64,000 nt of DNA from positions 186,001 to 250,000 of the forward strand of contig JAHBWZ010000003.1 in NCBI GenBank assembly GCA_019636755.1, read 5' to 3'. Every line of letters starts with the position of its first letter. Position 1 is the first letter of the stretch. This DNA is from Phycisphaeraceae bacterium (GTDB taxonomy: Bacteria; Planctomycetota; Phycisphaerae; Phycisphaerales; SM1A02). The position numbers were made by a program, and so were the translations under genes. The notes under the pieces are model-generated. The model did no database searches, had not been told where the DNA came from, and was given only the letters and a program-made list of their open reading frames with translations. Below, piece after piece: positions 53,950 to 62,863 of this stretch.

Positions 53950-55085
53950 GACGCCCCTCCGGGCGCCGGTCCGGCGCTGCCGCCGGGACGGTTGATCCGA
54001 TCGATGAGCTGCCGCACGCGCCCGAAACTGCGCCGCGTGTGATGGAAGACCAGTCGCGGGAGTTCCAGGTGATCCGTCTCCTGCGGAAGCGCACCGGCCT
54101 GCCGCAGGCCGCCGGAGGCGCAGAGATCCGCGAACTCCCGCTCCAGGACGGCCAGGTCCGCATCGGAGAGCGGATGAAGCAGCCGGATCACCAGGTCGTC
54201 GCCGACGTACCGATACGAATGGAATACGCGGTAGAACGCGAGGATGTGTTCCACCGCCTCCGCCGGCGACGACGCCCGGTGGAAGATGGACGGATCCTCC
54301 GGACTGATCCAGCGGTTGCCGAGCAGGCTGCGCGAGATGTAGTCCTGCCAGCGCGTCCAGTAGTCGCCGCCCTCCCCCTCCAGCAGGACCACCGGCACGA
54401 TGTTGCTCTTGCCCGTCTGGATGAGCACGAGGGCCTCGAAGAGTTCATCCTGCGTTCCGTACCCGCCGGGAAGGACCGTGAAGGCGTCGGCGTGGCTCAT
54501 GAACATGAGCTTCCGCGTGAAGAAGTAGCGGAAGTTGATGAGCTTGGGATCGCCCTCGATCACCTCGTTCGCCGTCGTCTCGAACGGCAGCCGGATGGAG
54601 AGTCCGAACGACGATTCACGCTGCGGCCCCTCGTGTCCCGCCTTCATGATGCCGTCGCCCGCACCGGTGATCGACATCCAGCCGTGCGATGCCAGGATCG
54701 CGCTGAAGTCCCGTGCGGCAACGTAGTCCGGATGATTTTCCGGTGTCCGCGCCGATCCGAAGATGCTGACCTTGCGCCGACCGCGGTACCGGTTGAAGAC
54801 CCGGTACGCGTGCCGCATCTCCTTGAGCGCGCTGTTGACAAGCTTGAGCTGTCCCGTGTCCTGCCCGTCGCTGATCAGCCGGAGACACGTCTGGATCATC
54901 TCCGAGACCAGCCGGCCGTCGAACGACCGCGAGTCGCCGCCGGCGAGCGCGACGAGCGCCTCGATCGGCGCTGCATAGCGATCGTCGACGCGCGGCGCCG
55001 TCGAACCGGACACCGGCGGCGGCGGCGGCGGCGGCGGCTGCGGCGGACGGGGCGCGGACTCGGGATGGAAGGAAGGCGTCGACAT
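53946..55085 (-). CDS. LOG-family (TIGR00730-type) protein
   Basis: A 379-residue protein with the LOG/lysine-decarboxylase-like Rossmann signature: VSIFGSARTPENH, SITGAGDGIMKAGHEG, and PGGYGTQDELFEALVLIQTG. In plants and bacteria LOG proteins are phosphoribohydrolases acting on nucleotide 5'-monophosphates (cytokinin-type); the substrate here is unknown. It is about twice the length of the short bacterial forms, with an N-terminal polyproline stretch (PPQPPPPPPPPVS) and a C-terminal helical region. It follows mlaD by 3 bp. Confidence 0.85.
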   Translation of the reverse strand: MSTPSFHPESAPRPPQPPPPPPPPVSGSTAPRVDDRYAAPIEALVALAGGDSRSFDGRLVSEMIQTCLRLISDGQDTGQLKLVNSALKEMRHAYRVFNRYRGRRKVSIFGSARTPENHPDYVAARDFSAILASHGWMSITGAGDGIMKAGHEGPQRESSFGLSIRLPFETTANEVIEGDPKLINFRYFFTRKLMFMSHADAFTVLPGGYGTQDELFEALVLIQTGKSNIVPVVLLEGEGGDYWTRWQDYISRSLLGNRWISPEDPSIFHRASSPAEAVEHILAFYRVFHSYRYVGDDLVIRLLHPLSDADLAVLEREFADLCASGGLRQAGALPQETDHLELPRLVFHHTRRSFGRVRQLIDRINRPGGSAGPAPGGAS

Positions 55086-55088
55086 GGC

Positions 55089-56444
55089 TCAGCGTGACTG
55101 TGGGGAAGCGAGGATGAGATCGAAGAGGGTGCGCTGTGCCGTCTCGAATCGCGTCATGGGCCCGGAGACCTGCCGCGTCAGCTGCCTGAGAAGTTCCGGG
55201 TCCTCCGCGAGGCGGTCACCATAGCGCTCCAGCATCCGCTCCGCACCTGCGGTCGCCGCCTTGAGTTCGCCCGCCGCCAGCGCGAAGGAGCGGGCCGCCT
55301 CGTAGAGGAACTCGTGCTCCAATTCCCGGGCGCCCGGCTGGTACAGGACCTTCCATGGGCTGCGGCGGATCTCGATGAGCGCGAGTTTCGCCTGCTGGGC
55401 GGCGAGCGAGAACCCGCCGAGCGTCTCACCGATGTGACTGGACCACTGCGGGTAATCGCGGTCCACCTGGCGGACCAGGCTTTCGGCACCGCCGATGAGA
55501 TCGCCCATCGCGTCGAACGCCAGGTTGAGTCGCTCCAGCGAATCCGTCCGGAGCGCGGAGATCAGGTCATCGGTCCCGGTGACGATCGAGCGCACGCCCT
55601 CCCTGTTCTCGTCGATCACGGCGCCGATCGTCGAGACGAGTTCGCCGGCCCGGTCCACGCCCTCCGCGAATCCGTCCACTGTCTCATCGATGCGGACCGA
55701 CCAGACCGGCCAGCGGACTTCCGTGAAGTCCCGGACGAACGCGCGGGTGCCGCGCACGGTCTCGCCCGCGTCGTCGAGGATCGGCACGATCCGGACGCGG
55801 TACTCCTCGGGCAGCCCCGCCAGCCACGCCGTGAAGTCCCGGACCTGCACGACGGAGTCGTCGGCGTTGCTCATGATCCGCCCGAACCGGGCTTCCTGCT
55901 CCGGCCCCACGATCGCGGCGAGCAGCGTCTCGCTCTCGACCAGTCGACCGAGCAGGCGGTTGACGGCCTGGGCACTCTCCGCGCCGAGGAACGCGTCGAT
56001 CATGCCGGCGGTCCGCGCCCCGGTGAGCCGCTCCCCCGCCTCGACGACCGCGTCGTTCCCGCCGACGCTGGGAATCTCGATCCACCCGTCGGACCCGATG
56101 AGCGGCGCCCGGACCTGAACGACCGCGTCCCGGTACAGCCTCACGCGGGCATCGAGCCGCATCTCGACCTCGATCTTCTCGATCGCATCCGCCGTGTCGT
56201 ACATCGGCGCAACGCGCCGGACGCTCCCCATCGGCACGCCGCCGACGCGCACCTCCGCACCGGGGCGGAGGTTCCCGATTCCGTCGAGCACGCGGAACGT
56301 CACCGTGTACGGATGCGTGGCGCGGGAGAGATGTGTCCATGCGTCGGAGAGCACCGCGATGACCGCCACGGCAAGCAGGATCGCGACGCTCATGAAGACG
56401 CCGGTGCGGACATTGTTGCGGTGACGTTCTCTGGGACTCGACAT
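55089..56444 (-). CDS. mlaD: MlaD/MCE-family lipid-transport protein
   Basis: A 451-residue protein. One N-terminal membrane helix (TGVFMSVAILLAVAVIAVLS) precedes an MCE domain (about residues 45-125) with YTVTFRVLDGIGNLRPGAEV and RVGGVPMGSVRRV. A long helical C-terminal part (to 451) is longer than in MlaD of Gammaproteobacteria. MCE proteins form hexamers that shuttle phospholipids between membranes. It is 69 bp downstream of mlaF and just before the LOG gene. Confidence 0.88.
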   Translation of the reverse strand: MSSPRERHRNNVRTGVFMSVAILLAVAVIAVLSDAWTHLSRATHPYTVTFRVLDGIGNLRPGAEVRVGGVPMGSVRRVAPMYDTADAIEKIEVEMRLDARVRLYRDAVVQVRAPLIGSDGWIEIPSVGGNDAVVEAGERLTGARTAGMIDAFLGAESAQAVNRLLGRLVESETLLAAIVGPEQEARFGRIMSNADDSVVQVRDFTAWLAGLPEEYRVRIVPILDDAGETVRGTRAFVRDFTEVRWPVWSVRIDETVDGFAEGVDRAGELVSTIGAVIDENREGVRSIVTGTDDLISALRTDSLERLNLAFDAMGDLIGGAESLVRQVDRDYPQWSSHIGETLGGFSLAAQQAKLALIEIRRSPWKVLYQPGARELEHEFLYEAARSFALAAGELKAATAGAERMLERYGDRLAEDPELLRQLTRQVSGPMTRFETAQRTLFDLILASPQSR

Positions 56445-56513
56445 TCCGACTCCTCGCCCGACTGACTGCCCGGGTCGAACCTGCGGGATTCTCGCGGATC
56501 GGTCTCCCGTCCG

Positions 56514-57446
56514 CTACCGGGCGATCCGGCTCGGCTCGACCGCAGGCGTCCGCTCGTGCTCGTTCTCCACGGAGCCGAGCAGGTCCTCCGCATAGTTCGT
56601 TGCCGCCTTCCGGCGCGTGATCGGACCCTCGGGATCTCCGCGGAGGAACTGCCGGATCAGCTGGTCGGACTCCGGCAGCGCCGCGACCTCGTCGGCCGGG
56701 ACATCCCGGAGTCGTTCAAAGGCCGCGCGGGAATCGACGCGCAGCATCCGCCCCTTGTCGAGCATCGCCATCCGGTTCGCGATGGTGAATGCCGAGTCCA
56801 TCTCGTGCGTCACGACGACGCTCGTCACGCCCATCTTCTCCGTCAGGTCGACGATCAGCCGGTCGATCTCGGCGCTGGTGACCGGATCCAGGCCCGCGGA
56901 CGGCTCGTCGTAGAAGAGAATCCGCGGATCGAGCGAGAGCGCCCGGGCGAGCCCGGCGCGCTTCTTCATGCCGCCGGAGATCTGGGCCGGGTACTTGTCC
57001 GCGTGCTCCCGCAGGCCGACCAGCTCCAGCTTGATCTTGACCATCATGTCGATGATCGACCTCGCCAGCGGCGTATGTTCCAGGAGCGGCAGCGCGACAT
57101 TCTCCGCGATCGTCATCGAGTTGAAGAGCGCGCCGGACTGGAACAGAATGCCGAACCGCTTGCGCACTTCGTTGAGGCCATCCTCGTCGAGCCGGGTGAT
57201 CGGCTGTCCGAAGAGGAATACCTCCCCCTGGTCCGGCGGAATGGATCCGATCATGACCCTGAGCAGCGTGCTCTTGCCGGAGCCTGAACCGCCCATGATC
57301 ACCATCGTCTCCCCCGGGGACACCTCGAGGTCGATGCCGTCGAGCACGGTCTGATCGCCGAAGCGCTTGACGACGTCACGGACGACGATGACCGGCGGCG
57401 CGTCCGTCGCCGGATGGACGCCCGGTCCCGGGGTCGGGTCACTCAT
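56514..57446 (-). CDS. mlaF: MlaF-like ABC transporter ATP-binding protein
   Basis: A 310-residue ATPase: Walker A GGSGSGKST, the Mla-type signature SGGMKKRAGLARAL, Walker B ILFYDEPSAGLDP and the H-loop VVTHEMDSAF. The family energises phospholipid transport between the membranes with the permease MlaE. Here no MlaE gene is adjacent: the upstream gene is a DUF4190-like protein, overlapping by 4 bp, and the downstream one is mlaD. The last ~50 residues are a charged extension. Confidence 0.92.
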   Translation of the reverse strand: MSDPTPGPGVHPATDAPPVIVVRDVVKRFGDQTVLDGIDLEVSPGETMVIMGGSGSGKSTLLRVMIGSIPPDQGEVFLFGQPITRLDEDGLNEVRKRFGILFQSGALFNSMTIAENVALPLLEHTPLARSIIDMMVKIKLELVGLREHADKYPAQISGGMKKRAGLARALSLDPRILFYDEPSAGLDPVTSAEIDRLIVDLTEKMGVTSVVVTHEMDSAFTIANRMAMLDKGRMLRVDSRAAFERLRDVPADEVAALPESDQLIRQFLRGDPEGPITRRKAATNYAEDLLGSVENEHERTPAVEPSRIAR

Positions 57447-58216
57447 GGGGCTTCCCCCGGCGCCTGCCGATCGTTCTGCACCGACGGGTCGACCGTGGTC
57501 GACGGCGCGGGGAGGCGTTCCGCCGGGAAGCCGATCGCCGGTCCCTCATCAGGCTCGAGCCGGATCCACGCCCATCGGAACACCGGTGCCGGCAGCAGGC
57601 CGGCGGGTGCCCCGAACGTCCGGAAGGCGGCGCGCCCGCCCACGGTGGCGCGCGAGAAACGGAACCGGTACGGAACGACCGCCAGCGACGGGTCGACGCC
57701 ACGCCCGGCGCCGCCCGATGCTACCGTCCCCGGCACCGGCGCCGGAGCGGCGAAGTGATCCTGTTCGATCGTCGCGATGCCGCCGTAGCGTGCTCCGATC
57801 GCCTGCAGGAATGCGTCGGCCTCGGCGCGATCAAGGTCTCCGCCGCGCTCGAACGACGCAAGAAACGTGTCGAGATCGCCGGAGAGTCCCGCGCGCAGCG
57901 GCGCGACCGGTCCCTCCAGGATCGGCGTGCGCACGCGCGCGTCCCACCATGCCAGCGCCGCGGCCTGCACGCCGATCGCCGACAGGGCGATCACGCAGCC
58001 GGTGATCGCCAGTCCCCGTCCGCGGCAGCGCGGCGGTTCGGCGCCCCGTCCGCGCGTCTGCACGAGCCCGACCAGCGCCAGGACCAGGCCGACGACGGCG
58101 AGCGGCATGCAGACGAGCGCGGAGACCGGCACGGAGAAGAGCGCCCAGAGACTCAGGGGCGCGCCGCGATCCGGCCGGTCGCCGGTCACGGGCACGGGAG
58201 AACCGGCGTCGCTCAC
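57443..58216 (-). CDS. DUF4190-like membrane protein (copy 3)
   Basis: A 257-residue protein that starts with GTG, overlapping the previous gene's stop (GTGA), and ends overlapping mlaF. Two hydrophobic segments (LSLWALFSVPVSALVCMPLA, VVGLVLALVGLVQT and GLAITGCVIALSAIG) are followed by a soluble ~140-residue domain. It resembles its two upstream neighbours in layout. Function unknown. Confidence 0.7.
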   Translation of the reverse strand: MSDAGSPVPVTGDRPDRGAPLSLWALFSVPVSALVCMPLAVVGLVLALVGLVQTRGRGAEPPRCRGRGLAITGCVIALSAIGVQAAALAWWDARVRTPILEGPVAPLRAGLSGDLDTFLASFERGGDLDRAEADAFLQAIGARYGGIATIEQDHFAAPAPVPGTVASGGAGRGVDPSLAVVPYRFRFSRATVGGRAAFRTFGAPAGLLPAPVFRWAWIRLEPDEGPAIGFPAERLPAPSTTVDPSVQNDRQAPGEAP

Positions 58217-58923
58217 GGGTCCTCGTCCATCTCCTCGTGATCACCGTGCGATGCGTCTTCCGGATGGTGCGACGCCGCCCCTGCGGGGAAGCGCAGCGGC
58301 GGACGGTCGGGGTCGATCACCTGCAGGGCGACCGGCCGCATGACGAGGACGCGGCCGCTGGCCTCGTCGACGATGAGCCAGTCCACCTCCACGTCGACGA
58401 TCCCCTTCTCGCCGCGGAGCGTGTATCGCTGCAGCAGTCGGCCATCGGGCGTGGCGGCGGCCGGCTGTCCCGGCATGGGGTCCACCGCCAGGATCCGCCC
58501 GTACCGCGCCGTCAGTTCGTCGAAGAACGACCGGACTTCGTCGTCTCCCGCACGCGTCGCGGCGCCGTCGAACTCGCCTCGGAAGGCATTGAGGTCGCCC
58601 GACTGCCCGGCGATCAGCATCGTCTGCGGCAGCGTGGTGATGCGGGCCGCGAGGGTGAACATCCACACCGTGACGATGACCCAGAGGACCGTGACGGCCG
58701 CGCCGATCAGGATGCCGGCGATGGCGAAGCCGCGCCCGCGCTGCGCCCCGCCCTGACGCCCGATGCCGATGAGCGCGAAGATCCCGAGGAACGGGGCGAT
58801 CACGGTCGCGATCGGGCAGCAGATGAAGATGGCACAGAGGAATGAACCGATGGCAAGCCCGCTCGTCCGGGGCCGCTGGCCGGGGTCGGTCTCCTCCATC
58901 GTCCGCATGTCATACACGCTCAT
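58213..58923 (-). CDS. DUF4190-like membrane protein (copy 2)
   Basis: A 236-residue protein. Membrane part LAIGSFLCAIFICCPIATVI plus FLGIFALIGIGRQGG and GFAIAGILIGAAVTVLW, the DUF4190 pattern (CP motif, then G-x-x-A-x-x-G...GRG-x-A-I-A-G). A soluble C-terminal part of ~150 residues ends in a His/Glu-rich tail. It overlaps its neighbours on both sides (ATGA upstream, GTGA downstream). Confidence 0.75.
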   Translation of the reverse strand: MSVYDMRTMEETDPGQRPRTSGLAIGSFLCAIFICCPIATVIAPFLGIFALIGIGRQGGAQRGRGFAIAGILIGAAVTVLWVIVTVWMFTLAARITTLPQTMLIAGQSGDLNAFRGEFDGAATRAGDDEVRSFFDELTARYGRILAVDPMPGQPAAATPDGRLLQRYTLRGEKGIVDVEVDWLIVDEASGRVLVMRPVALQVIDPDRPPLRFPAGAASHHPEDASHGDHEEMDEDP

Positions 58924-59738
58924 GGCGGCATGGTACCGTCCGGCTCTCCCGGCGCCGGGACCTCCCCCGCGGGCTGCGTCCGATCCGCCTCGTCCGGTGC
59001 GGAGGCCTCTGATGCCGGCCCGAGCGCCGTACCGCCGACCTCCAGCCTGATCCGCTCCTCTGCCGCGGGCCCGGTCCCGATCTCGATGAGGCGCAGATGA
59101 AGCGACGGCGCCATGAGCGGCAGGGTGACCGTGATGTCGAACGCGGCGTGCGCCAGCGCGGAACCGCGGTCGAACTCCAGCGTGCCCGCGATCGTCAGCG
59201 TCGGCCGCAGCCACGACCCGGTCGCGTCCGACGAAACCGTGCGGAACCGGCGGAACGCGCCGAACCGCTCGTGCACGCGCCGGCGCGCTGCCTGGATGTC
59301 GCCGGCGTGGGGCGCCACGCCCGACGTCCACCGGATCGCCGTCAGCGGCGCGTCCGGATCCAGCAGGCCACCGATGATCCGGGACGCTTCCTCGGCCTGG
59401 AGTTCCGCCTGCCGCTGCGCGAACGCGTGCATCAGTCCGGACGAGAGGATCGATCCGGCGCAGCCGATCAGGATCGCCGCGAGGGCGATCCGCTCACCGC
59501 GCAACGCGTTGCCGCTGCGCCGGATCCGACGGAGGGCGACGATGCCCAGGAACGCCCCGATCAGCCCGACGGGCGGGCAGCAGGGAATCAGCGCCAGGAT
59601 GAGCGCGGCCAGGGCAAGGACGGACCTCGGCGCCGGGGCGGCGGTGGCATCGGCGCCGGCGCGCGCACGCGATCCGCCGCGGTCCGGCCGGCCGGATGGC
59701 GCCCTGTCAGACGGTGCGTTCGGATTCGGCGTCACCAC
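58920..59738 (-). CDS. DUF4190-like membrane protein (copy 1)
   Basis: About 272 residues from a GTG at 59738; a second GTG at 59735 is equally possible and no ribosome binding site is clear. The membrane part LALAALILALIPCCPPVGLI and GAFLGIVALRRIRRSG, then IALAAILIGCAGSIL, fits DUF4190. The soluble C-terminal domain is shared in length with the next two genes. It starts the chain of overlapping genes that leads into mlaF. It diverges from murD, and the 59-bp gap between their starts must hold both promoters. Confidence 0.7.
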   Translation of the reverse strand: MVTPNPNAPSDRAPSGRPDRGGSRARAGADATAAPAPRSVLALAALILALIPCCPPVGLIGAFLGIVALRRIRRSGNALRGERIALAAILIGCAGSILSSGLMHAFAQRQAELQAEEASRIIGGLLDPDAPLTAIRWTSGVAPHAGDIQAARRRVHERFGAFRRFRTVSSDATGSWLRPTLTIAGTLEFDRGSALAHAAFDITVTLPLMAPSLHLRLIEIGTGPAAEERIRLEVGGTALGPASEASAPDEADRTQPAGEVPAPGEPDGTMPP

Positions 59739-59797
59739 GGGAGGAGGACGCCAGCATACCCCCCGCGTCGCGCAGCCTGCGGGATACACTCGCCGCC

Positions 59798-61231
59798 GTG
59801 ACGCCCGCGTCCCGCCGCATCGATCCATCGCCCCTCGGCACGGCAACGGCCGCAGTCGGCGCGCCGAGCGCGGACCGGCGCGGCGCGGCCGAGGCGCCGA
59901 CGCCACGATCACTCCCGCGCCACGGGCGTGCCGTCGTGCTGGGACTCGGCCGCTTCGGGGGCGGGGCGGGCGTGACGCGCTTCCTGGCGGACGAGGGGCT
60001 GGAGGTCACGGTCCTCGATCCGGCACCGGCGGAAGCCCTGGCCGCGTCGATCGAGTCGATCTCGGACCTCATCGCAGCGGCGCGCGTCCGGACCGTCATC
60101 GGCGCGGCGTCCCACGACGCGCAGGCGCCGCTGATCGTCACTTCCGCGGACCTGGTCATCGCCAATCCGGCGCTGCCCCGCCCCTGGGACCACCCGCTGC
60201 TCTGCGCCGCGCGCGCCGCGGGCGTGCCTGTCACGACGGAAATCCGGCTGGTGACCGAGCGCATTCCGAGGTCGCGCGCGATCGGCGTGACGGGCTCCGC
60301 GGGCAAGTCGACGACCAGCGCCATGATCCACGCCATCCTGCGCCGGCTCGGCCGCTCCGCGCATCTCGGCGGCAACATCGGCGGATCGCTCCTGCCGGCC
60401 CTGCCCCGGATCGGCGCCGAGGACGACGTCGTGCTGGAACTCTCCAGCGCGATGCTCCACTGGCTCGGCGACGCCGCGGATCCCGCGCACCCGACCGGGT
60501 GGTCACCGCGGACGGCGCTGCTGACGAACATCGCACCCAACCACCTGGACTGGCACGGCTCGATGCAGCACTACCGCGCGTCGAAGGCGCAGATCTTCCG
60601 CAGCCAGCAGGCGCATGACCGCGCCCTTCGCGGAGACACCGAGGCCGGGCTGGACGCGCTGGCGGAACGCATCACCCTGGGCATCCCCGGTCCGCACAAC
60701 CGGCGGAACGCCGCGATGGCGGTCCGGACGGTGGCGATGCACCTCGACACCGACGAGTCGCCGCTCGGGGCGCTGCTCAGCGACTTCCGCGGCCTGCCGC
60801 ACCGCCTCGCGCTGGTTCTCGAACACGACGGGCGCCGCTTCTTCGACGACTCCAAGTCCACCGTCCCGGAGGCGACATGCCTGGCCGTCGAAGCCTTCGA
60901 CGATGTCCGGCGCGTGCACCTCATCGCCGGCGGCTATGACAAGGGCATCGACCTCGCGCCGATCGGCGCGCTCGCGTCGCGGGTCGGCCGGCTGTACACC
61001 ATCGGCACCACCGGCCGCACGATCGCGGCGCACGCGTCGCGCGCCGGCGCGACCCCGGTCGAGTGCGGCTCGCTCGACCGCGCGGTCGAACAGGCGCTCG
61101 CCGCGATGCACGCCGGTGACGTCCTGCTCCTCAGCCCCGGCTGCGCGTCATGGGACCAGTTCACGGACTTCGAAGCGCGCGGAAAGGCGTTCGCCGCGGC
61201 GGTTGCGCGGCTGACTGGCACCGCGGTGTGA
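59798..61231 (+). CDS. murD: UDP-N-acetylmuramoylalanine--D-glutamate ligase
   Basis: A 477-residue Mur ligase from a GTG at 59798 (the frame is open to 59696). The ATP site is IGVTGSAGKSTTSAMIHAIL (near residue 163), followed by LGGNIGGSLLPAL, TNIAPNHLDWHGSMQHYRAS and the C-terminal FFDDSKSTVPEATCLAVEAF and LLLSPGCASWDQFTDFEARG, typical of MurD. The enzyme adds D-glutamate in the cytoplasmic stage of peptidoglycan synthesis. The N-terminal ~50 residues are an extra low-complexity stretch. No other mur gene is adjacent. The start is uncertain. Confidence 0.93.
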   Translation: MTPASRRIDPSPLGTATAAVGAPSADRRGAAEAPTPRSLPRHGRAVVLGLGRFGGGAGVTRFLADEGLEVTVLDPAPAEALAASIESISDLIAAARVRTVIGAASHDAQAPLIVTSADLVIANPALPRPWDHPLLCAARAAGVPVTTEIRLVTERIPRSRAIGVTGSAGKSTTSAMIHAILRRLGRSAHLGGNIGGSLLPALPRIGAEDDVVLELSSAMLHWLGDAADPAHPTGWSPRTALLTNIAPNHLDWHGSMQHYRASKAQIFRSQQAHDRALRGDTEAGLDALAERITLGIPGPHNRRNAAMAVRTVAMHLDTDESPLGALLSDFRGLPHRLALVLEHDGRRFFDDSKSTVPEATCLAVEAFDDVRRVHLIAGGYDKGIDLAPIGALASRVGRLYTIGTTGRTIAAHASRAGATPVECGSLDRAVEQALAAMHAGDVLLLSPGCASWDQFTDFEARGKAFAAAVARLTGTAV

Positions 61232-61258
61232 GGGCGCGGCCCGGCGCCGGCGAGGCCG

Positions 61259-62704
61259 TCAGAACTCCGCCGTCCGGGGCGCGCGGGGGAACGGAATCAC
61301 GTCCCGGATGTTCGCCATCCCCGTCGCATAGATGATCGTCCGCTCGAAGCCGAGGCCGAACCCGGCATGGGGTACGGTGCCGTATCGGCGCAGGTCGCGG
61401 TACCACCAGTACGGCGCGGCATCCAGACCCATCTCGGCGATGCGGCGGTCCAGGACGTCCAGCCGTTCCTCGCGCTGCGATCCGCCGATGATCTCGCCGA
61501 TGCCCGGCGCCAGGACGTCCATCGCGGCGACGGTGCGCTCGTCGTCATTGAGGCGCATGTAGAAGGCCTTGATGGCCTTCGGGTAGTTCATGACGACGAC
61601 CGGTCGCCCGACGAGTTCCTCCGTCAGGTACCGCTCGTGCTCCGACTGCAGATCACAGCCCCACCGGACCGGGAACTCGAAGGCCCGTCCGTCGGAGACT
61701 GCCTTCTCGAGCCGGCGGATCGCCTCGGTGTACTCCATGCGTTCGAACGAGGCGTCGATGAACGTCTCCAGCCGCGTGATGCACGATCTGTCGATGCGGT
61801 CGGCGAAGAATTTCATGTCGTCCGCCCGCTCCTCCAGGAGCGTCCGGAAGATCGCCTTCAGGAAGTCCTCGGCAAGATCGGCGTCCGCCGCGAGATCCGC
61901 GAACGCGATCTCCGGCTCGATCATCCAGAACTCGGAGAGATGTCGCGTGGTATTGGAGTTCTCGGCGCGGAAGGTGGGGCCGAACGTGTAGACCTTCGAC
62001 AGCGCGCACGCGTACGTTTCCACGTTGAGCTGGCCGGAGACGGTCAGGAACGCCTCCTTCCCGAAGAAGTCGTTCGAGAAGTCGACACCGCCGGCGGGCG
62101 TCCGCGGAATATTCAGCATGTCCAGCGTCGAGACGCGGAACATGGCGCCCGCGCCCTCGCAGTCGCTCGCGGTGATGATCGGCGTGTGGATCCAGCAGAA
62201 TCCCCGCTCGTGGAAGTACCGGTGGACCGCCTGGGCGAGGCAGTTGCGGACGCGGGCGATGGCGCCGAAGGTGTTCGTCCGCGGCCGGAGGTGGGCGATC
62301 TCCCGGAGATACTCGAACGAATGCCGCTTGGCGGCGACCGGGTACGTCTCCGGATCATCCACCCAGCCGACGACCCGGACCGACGCCGCCTGCACCTCCA
62401 CCGACTGCCCCGCGCCCGCGCTCGCCACCACGGTTCCGGTGACGTCGACCGAGCAGCCAGTCGTGAGACGCTGCACGTCCGAGGTGTAGTTCGGCAGGTC
62501 CGACGGCGCGACGACCTGCACGGGATCGAAGCACGACCCGTCGTGCACGTGGAGGAAGGAGAGTCCCGCCTTCGAGTCCCGGCGCGTCCGGATCCATCCC
62601 TGCACGCGGACGGCTGTTCCCACCGGGATCCGGCCGGCCAGGAGCGCCGTGACCGGGGTCGTCTGCATCGTCGTCGGTGTCGTCGTGTTCATCGGTGTCA
62701 TCAT
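61259..62704 (-). CDS. asnS: Asparaginyl-tRNA synthetase
   Basis: A 481-residue class II synthetase (starts at 62704, 62701 or 62692 are possible). The N-terminal OB-fold ([20 protein letters not shown]) is followed by motif 2 ([20 protein letters not shown]) and motif 3 ([10 protein letters not shown]). Asn-type residues are seen at the C-terminus ([20 protein letters not shown]). It attaches asparagine to tRNA-Asn. It converges with murD and lies 159 bp after the SulP gene's end on the same strand. Confidence 0.95.
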   Translation of the reverse strand: MMTPMNTTTPTTMQTTPVTALLAGRIPVGTAVRVQGWIRTRRDSKAGLSFLHVHDGSCFDPVQVVAPSDLPNYTSDVQRLTTGCSVDVTGTVVASAGAGQSVEVQAASVRVVGWVDDPETYPVAAKRHSFEYLREIAHLRPRTNTFGAIARVRNCLAQAVHRYFHERGFCWIHTPIITASDCEGAGAMFRVSTLDMLNIPRTPAGGVDFSNDFFGKEAFLTVSGQLNVETYACALSKVYTFGPTFRAENSNTTRHLSEFWMIEPEIAFADLAADADLAEDFLKAIFRTLLEERADDMKFFADRIDRSCITRLETFIDASFERMEYTEAIRRLEKAVSDGRAFEFPVRWGCDLQSEHERYLTEELVGRPVVVMNYPKAIKAFYMRLNDDERTVAAMDVLAPGIGEIIGGSQREERLDVLDRRIAEMGLDAAPYWWYRDLRRYGTVPHAGFGLGFERTIIYATGMANIRDVIPFPRAPRTAEF

Positions 62705-62863
62705 CGCCGGCCGCGGCGTTCCATGCCCGGTATCCGGCGCGGAGTATACCGGTGCGTTGCGCGCCGCCCGACCGCCCTTCCGCCGGCCGGGCAATCGCCG
62801 GACCGGCACCCCGTGACCGTCCGCGCGACGCACGGCGTCGCCGGAAGCGCGCGGCCCTGAGCG

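Noticed and set aside
57443-59738. DUF4190-like genes as a hidden MlaE permease
   Set aside because: Each has only two hydrophobic segments in the DUF4190 arrangement plus a soluble domain, unlike the five-helix MlaE; no MlaE signature was seen.
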